Of a stretch of 9,799 nt of DNA, positions 7,350 through 9,799 are shown in pieces. The notes under the pieces were generated by a model. The model made no database searches. It saw only the letters and a program-made list of their open reading frames with translations, and was not told the DNA's origin. Position numbers and translations under genes: made by a program. The DNA comes from Flavobacteriales bacterium UBA4474 (lineage in GTDB: Bacteria > Bacteroidota > Bacteroidia > Flavobacteriales_D > Sanyastnellaceae), in the NCBI GenBank assembly GCA_002389295.1, contig DGOE01000075.1, positions 1 to 9,799 on the forward strand, given 5' to 3'. Each line of letters begins with the position of its first letter. Positions within the stretch are counted from its first letter, which is position 1.

Positions 7350-7456
7350 GAGGGCAAGTCTCCCACGACCAGCTCCCGCTGAATCCCCCAGGGCCGGAAG
7401 GCAGCAAGGGTAAGTGGTCGTAGCGGTGCGCTGGGAATCGCTTGCCCTCTCTTTTT
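7350..7456 (+). ncRNA. ffs: Signal recognition particle RNA (small bacterial type, 4.5S-like)
   Basis: The RNA scaffolds Ffh in the signal recognition particle, which brings inner-membrane and secreted proteins to the translocon. The Ffh-binding apex is intact: the conserved GGGCCGGAAGGCAGCA (7391-7406) has the GGAA tetraloop at 7396-7399 closed by GCC/GGC, and the asymmetric internal loop follows. Outer pairings are visible: AGGGCAAG (7351-7358) pairs perfectly with CTTGCCCT (7441-7448), extended by 7350/7449; TCCCA (7361-7365) pairs with TGGGA (7432-7436); CGACC (7366-7370) pairs with GGTCG (7416-7420). Length of about 105 nt and lack of an Alu domain fit the short form of Gram-negative bacteria. 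A TACCTTTG promoter box precedes it. Exact ends are set from the stem and could shift by a few bases. Confidence 0.93.
7441..7456 (+). terminator. Terminator-like 3' end of the SRP RNA
   Basis: The 3' arm of the closing SRP stem (CTTGCCCTC) is followed within two bases by T5 (7452-7456), which is the layout of an intrinsic terminator using the RNA's own closing helix. Strength is uncertain because the two arms of the stem are far apart. Confidence 0.5.
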
Positions 7457-7473
7457 GCCCCTACTTTTCTCCC

Positions 7474-8301
7474 ATGCGTACCGACTTCCACCCGCAAGCC
7501 AAAGTCGTCCTGGTCACCGGCGCCACCACCGGCATTGGGTCGGCCATTGCCCAGGTGCTGGCCCAAGCAGGGCACCGCGTTTGGGGCACCGGACGAAAAG
7601 TGGAAACATCGCCACCCACGCCCGGCCAGCCGGGAACCGTCGCGCTTGACGTCACCCGTCCCGACTCCGTCGATGCCGCCATACAAGCCATTGTGGACCG
7701 GGAGGGACAGCTCGATGCCGTGGTCAACAACGCCGGCATTGGGATGATGGGCGCCATGGGCGACACCACCGAAGAAGAATTGCTCACCGTCTACCGCACC
7801 AATGTGGTGGGCCTGCACACAGTGAGCCGCGCTTCCACGCCCCACCTCATCGCATCCCAAGGCCACCTCATGCATGTCGGCAGCGTGGCCGGGGTGGTGG
7901 GCCTGCCCTTTCGCGGCGTGTACTGCTCGTCCAAAGCCGCCGTCGAACTGATCGCCGAAGCGCAGAGCATGGAACTGGCGCGACACGGCGTTCGGGTCAC
8001 GGTATTGCGGCCAGGAGACTTCAAAACAGCCATCAACAACAACCGTTTGCGCGTGGCCCATCCCGACAGCGATGTCAACCCCGGGTTTGAAGCGGTATGC
8101 GATGCCGTCAACGCCGAGGTCGCCCACGCCAAGGACCCTGAAGACATGGGCAAGGCCGTGCTCAAATTGCTCGGACAGCGCCGGCCGCCCCTGTTTGTCA
8201 CAGTGGCCCCGCCCCTGCAGCGTTTGGCCATCACGCTCAAACGCACCCTGCCGGGACGCACATTCGAGCGGCTGATCGCCCGGCGATACCCGTTGGATTG
8301 A
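7474..8301 (+). CDS. Short-chain dehydrogenase/reductase (classical SDR)
   Basis: 275 aa. A Rossmann fold NAD(P)-dependent oxidoreductase with all classical marks: TGATTGIG at 15-22 for the cofactor, a basic GRK at 40-42 after the second strand that may favour NADPH, LDV at 58-60, NNAG at 85-88, Asn110, catalytic Ser137, and Tyr150-x3-Lys154. PG at 180-181 is followed by FKT. Substrate is not readable from the sequence. The ATG at 7474 is chosen because the fold begins nine residues later; an in-frame ATG at 7414 would lie inside the SRP RNA. The stop is 23 bp before the biotin carboxylase start on the same strand, so the two are probably co-transcribed, hinting at a role in acyl or lipid metabolism, though this could be coincidence. 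Confidence 0.93.
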   Translation: MRTDFHPQAKVVLVTGATTGIGSAIAQVLAQAGHRVWGTGRKVETSPPTPGQPGTVALDVTRPDSVDAAIQAIVDREGQLDAVVNNAGIGMMGAMGDTTEEELLTVYRTNVVGLHTVSRASTPHLIASQGHLMHVGSVAGVVGLPFRGVYCSSKAAVELIAEAQSMELARHGVRVTVLRPGDFKTAINNNRLRVAHPDSDVNPGFEAVCDAVNAEVAHAKDPEDMGKAVLKLLGQRRPPLFVTVAPPLQRLAITLKRTLPGRTFERLIARRYPLD

Positions 8302-8324
8302 AAACGCGCATTTTTACAGGCACC

Positions 8325-9799
8325 ATGAGCAGCCCAACGCCCACCCGCACCATCACGAAGGTCCTCATCGCCAACCGCGGAGAAATTGCCTTGCGCATCA
8401 TGCGCACCGTGCGCGCCATGGGGCTGCAGAGCGTAGCGGTGTATTCCGACGTCGATGCCAACATGCCCTTTGCCCGCTATGCGGATGAAGCGGTGCACAT
8501 CGGGCCGGCAACAGCATCCGAGAGTTATTTGGTCCCCGAACGCATTTTGGAGGCCGCCCGCACCGCAGGTGCCGATGCCATCCATCCGGGATACGGCTTC
8601 CTGAGCGAGAACGCGGAATTCGCAGCAGCCGTTGAATCCGCCGGCATCGCATTCATTGGCCCCACCCCCGACAGCATCAGCACCATGGGCGACAAGCTCA
8701 GTGCCAAAGCCGCCGTGGCCGCCCAAAACGTACCCCTTGTGCCCGGCTCGGACGGCGAAGTGACCGACCTCGATGCAGCCGAACGCTTGGCAGCGGAAAT
8801 AGGATTCCCCGTCATGGTCAAAGCCAGCGCGGGCGGCGGCGGCAAAGGCATGCGGGTGGTGCACGACCCCGCCCAACTCCGCGAAGAGACTGAGCGGGCG
8901 ATGAGCGAGGCGACCAGCGCCTTTGGCAACGGCGCCGTCTTCTTGGAACGCTTCGTGACCGAGCCACGCCACATCGAAATCCAGGTGCTCTGCGATGCGC
9001 ACGGCAATGGGGTCCACCTCTTTGAGCGGGAATGCAGCATACAGCGGCGCCACCAAAAGGTCGTAGAAGAAGCCCCCAGCGCCCTGCTCGACGCGGACTT
9101 GCGCCAGCAAATGGGCCAGTGCGCCCTCGACTGCGCCGCAGCGTGCGGTTACATCGGAGCAGGCACCGTTGAATTTCTCGTGGATGCGCAACGTCATTTC
9201 TATTTCCTGGAAATGAACACGCGCCTGCAGGTGGAGCACCCCGTGACCGAAATGATCACCGGTGTGGACCTCGTAGAGGAGCAAATCCGGATCGCACGCG
9301 GGGAGAAACTGCGCCTGCAACAAGAGAACCTGCACATCCAAGGACACGCCATCGAGTTGAGGGTCTACGCGGAAGACGTCCCTTCGGGATTCCTGCCATC
9401 GACCGGCACCCTGTCGACCCACATCGCGCCGGAGGGACCTGGCATCCGAGTGGATGCCGGCGTGGAGCGCGGCGACGACATCTCCATTTATTACGACCCC
9501 ATGATCTCCAAGCTGTGCGCCCACGGCATGGACCGCAACCAAGCCATCGAAAGGCTGCGGCGCGCCATCGATGAGTACACCATTCAAGGGGTGGAGACCA
9601 CCCTTGACTTTGGGCGATATGTGCTCGACCATCCGGCCTTTATTTCAGGCGCATTTGATACGGGATTCGTCTCTGCGCATTTCGATACCGCGCGTTTCAA
9701 CGCCTACAACAACAGCCGAAAAACCCAGGTCGATTGGGCCGCTGTTTCAGCAGCACTCGCGCAGGTCACCCAAGACGGACAATCCCAATCCGGGACCGT
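8325..9799 (+). CDS. accC: Biotin carboxylase subunit of an acyl-CoA (acetyl/propionyl) carboxylase, 3' end outside window
   Basis: Open for 491 codons to the window edge; I checked the frame throughout. The enzyme uses ATP and bicarbonate to carboxylate biotin on a carrier protein, the first half-reaction of acyl-CoA carboxylation. The N-terminal domain starts VLIANRGEIALRI (13-25) and includes HPGYGFLSENAEF. The ATP-grasp domain has the glycine loop KASAGGGGKGMR at 166-177, ECSIQRRHQKVVEEAP from 236, and the catalytic EMNTRLQVEHPVTE at 296-309. GHAIELRVYAED and YDPMISKL mark the C-terminal domain. All key residues are present. The sequence runs past the usual end of AccC (about 450 aa) with an FDTGF-x-AHF tail, as in propionyl-CoA-type alpha chains and the roughly 500-aa Bacteroidota version; whether a biotinyl domain is fused cannot be seen. 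The substrate, and so the symbol accC versus pccA, is uncertain. Confidence 0.95.
   Translation, partial: MSSPTPTRTITKVLIANRGEIALRIMRTVRAMGLQSVAVYSDVDANMPFARYADEAVHIGPATASESYLVPERILEAARTAGADAIHPGYGFLSENAEFAAAVESAGIAFIGPTPDSISTMGDKLSAKAAVAAQNVPLVPGSDGEVTDLDAAERLAAEIGFPVMVKASAGGGGKGMRVVHDPAQLREETERAMSEATSAFGNGAVFLERFVTEPRHIEIQVLCDAHGNGVHLFERECSIQRRHQKVVEEAPSALLDADLRQQMGQCALDCAAACGYIGAGTVEFLVDAQRHFYFLEMNTRLQVEHPVTEMITGVDLVEEQIRIARGEKLRLQQENLHIQGHAIELRVYAEDVPSGFLPSTGTLSTHIAPEGPGIRVDAGVERGDDISIYYDPMISKLCAHGMDRNQAIERLRRAIDEYTIQGVETTLDFGRYVLDHPAFISGAFDTGFVSAHFDTARFNAYNNSRKTQVDWAAVSAALAQVTQDGQSQSGT

Noticed and set aside
7791..9632. A 613-codon open frame on the minus strand opposite the dehydrogenase and biotin carboxylase
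   Set aside because: The plus strand carries intact SDR and biotin carboxylase catalytic motifs through the same bases. The minus-strand product is His/Gly/Ala-rich with no recognisable domain, the usual shadow of a GC-rich gene.
1..9799. CRISPR arrays, insertion sequences, phage genes, attachment sites, toxin-antitoxin or other defence genes, tRNA genes
   Set aside because: I looked for evenly spaced direct repeats, transposase or integrase motifs, terminal inverted repeats and tRNA-like cloverleaves on both strands and saw none.

Overview
The window looks like chromosome from a fairly GC-rich member of the Bacteroidota, most likely Flavobacteriales-related. Four things point there: a CHU_C-type (gliding-motility-associated) C-terminal domain and SprB/PKD/CUB surface-protein modules, a DUF4199-like membrane protein next to a family 2 glycosyltransferase, a compact SRP RNA, and promoter boxes matching the Bacteroidota TTG-N17-23-TAnnTTTG pattern. 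Genus cannot be told from the sequence.

Layout. (1) Positions 1-4394, minus strand, read right to left: an ECF sigma factor with a GTG start (4394-3801), overlapped by four bases by a membrane-anchored PKD/CHU_C protein that resembles a transmembrane anti-sigma partner (3804-2509). After 109 bp comes a very large secreted multidomain surface protein (from 2399, running out of the window at position 1). Its modules in order are a signal peptide, CUB-like, PKD-like, proprotein-convertase P-like, CUB-like, Ig/PKD-like and the start of a SprB-like repeat. (2) Positions 4507-5652, plus strand: mnmA, the tRNA 2-thiouridylase, divergent from the sigma factor. (3) Positions 5670-7249, minus strand: a probable two-gene unit of a DUF4199-like four-helix membrane protein followed by a polyprenyl-phosphate-type GT2 glycosyltransferase; it converges on mnmA with 17 bp between. 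(4) Positions 7350-7456, plus strand: the SRP RNA gene (ffs) with its own TAnnTTTG promoter box and a terminator-like end. (5) Positions 7474-9799, plus strand: a short-chain dehydrogenase and, 23 bp on, the biotin carboxylase subunit of an acyl-CoA carboxylase, which runs off the right end.

Most of the window is ordinary housekeeping (tRNA thiolation, SRP, acyl-CoA carboxylation, glycosyl transfer). The accessory part is the left 4.4 kb: a sigma factor, a candidate membrane-spanning regulator whose outer part is built from the same module types as secreted surface proteins, and a giant secreted surface protein, all in one direction. The inferred model is an envelope-sensing circuit coupled to surface-protein export or assembly. 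The order and domains are seen in the sequence; the regulatory link is inference.
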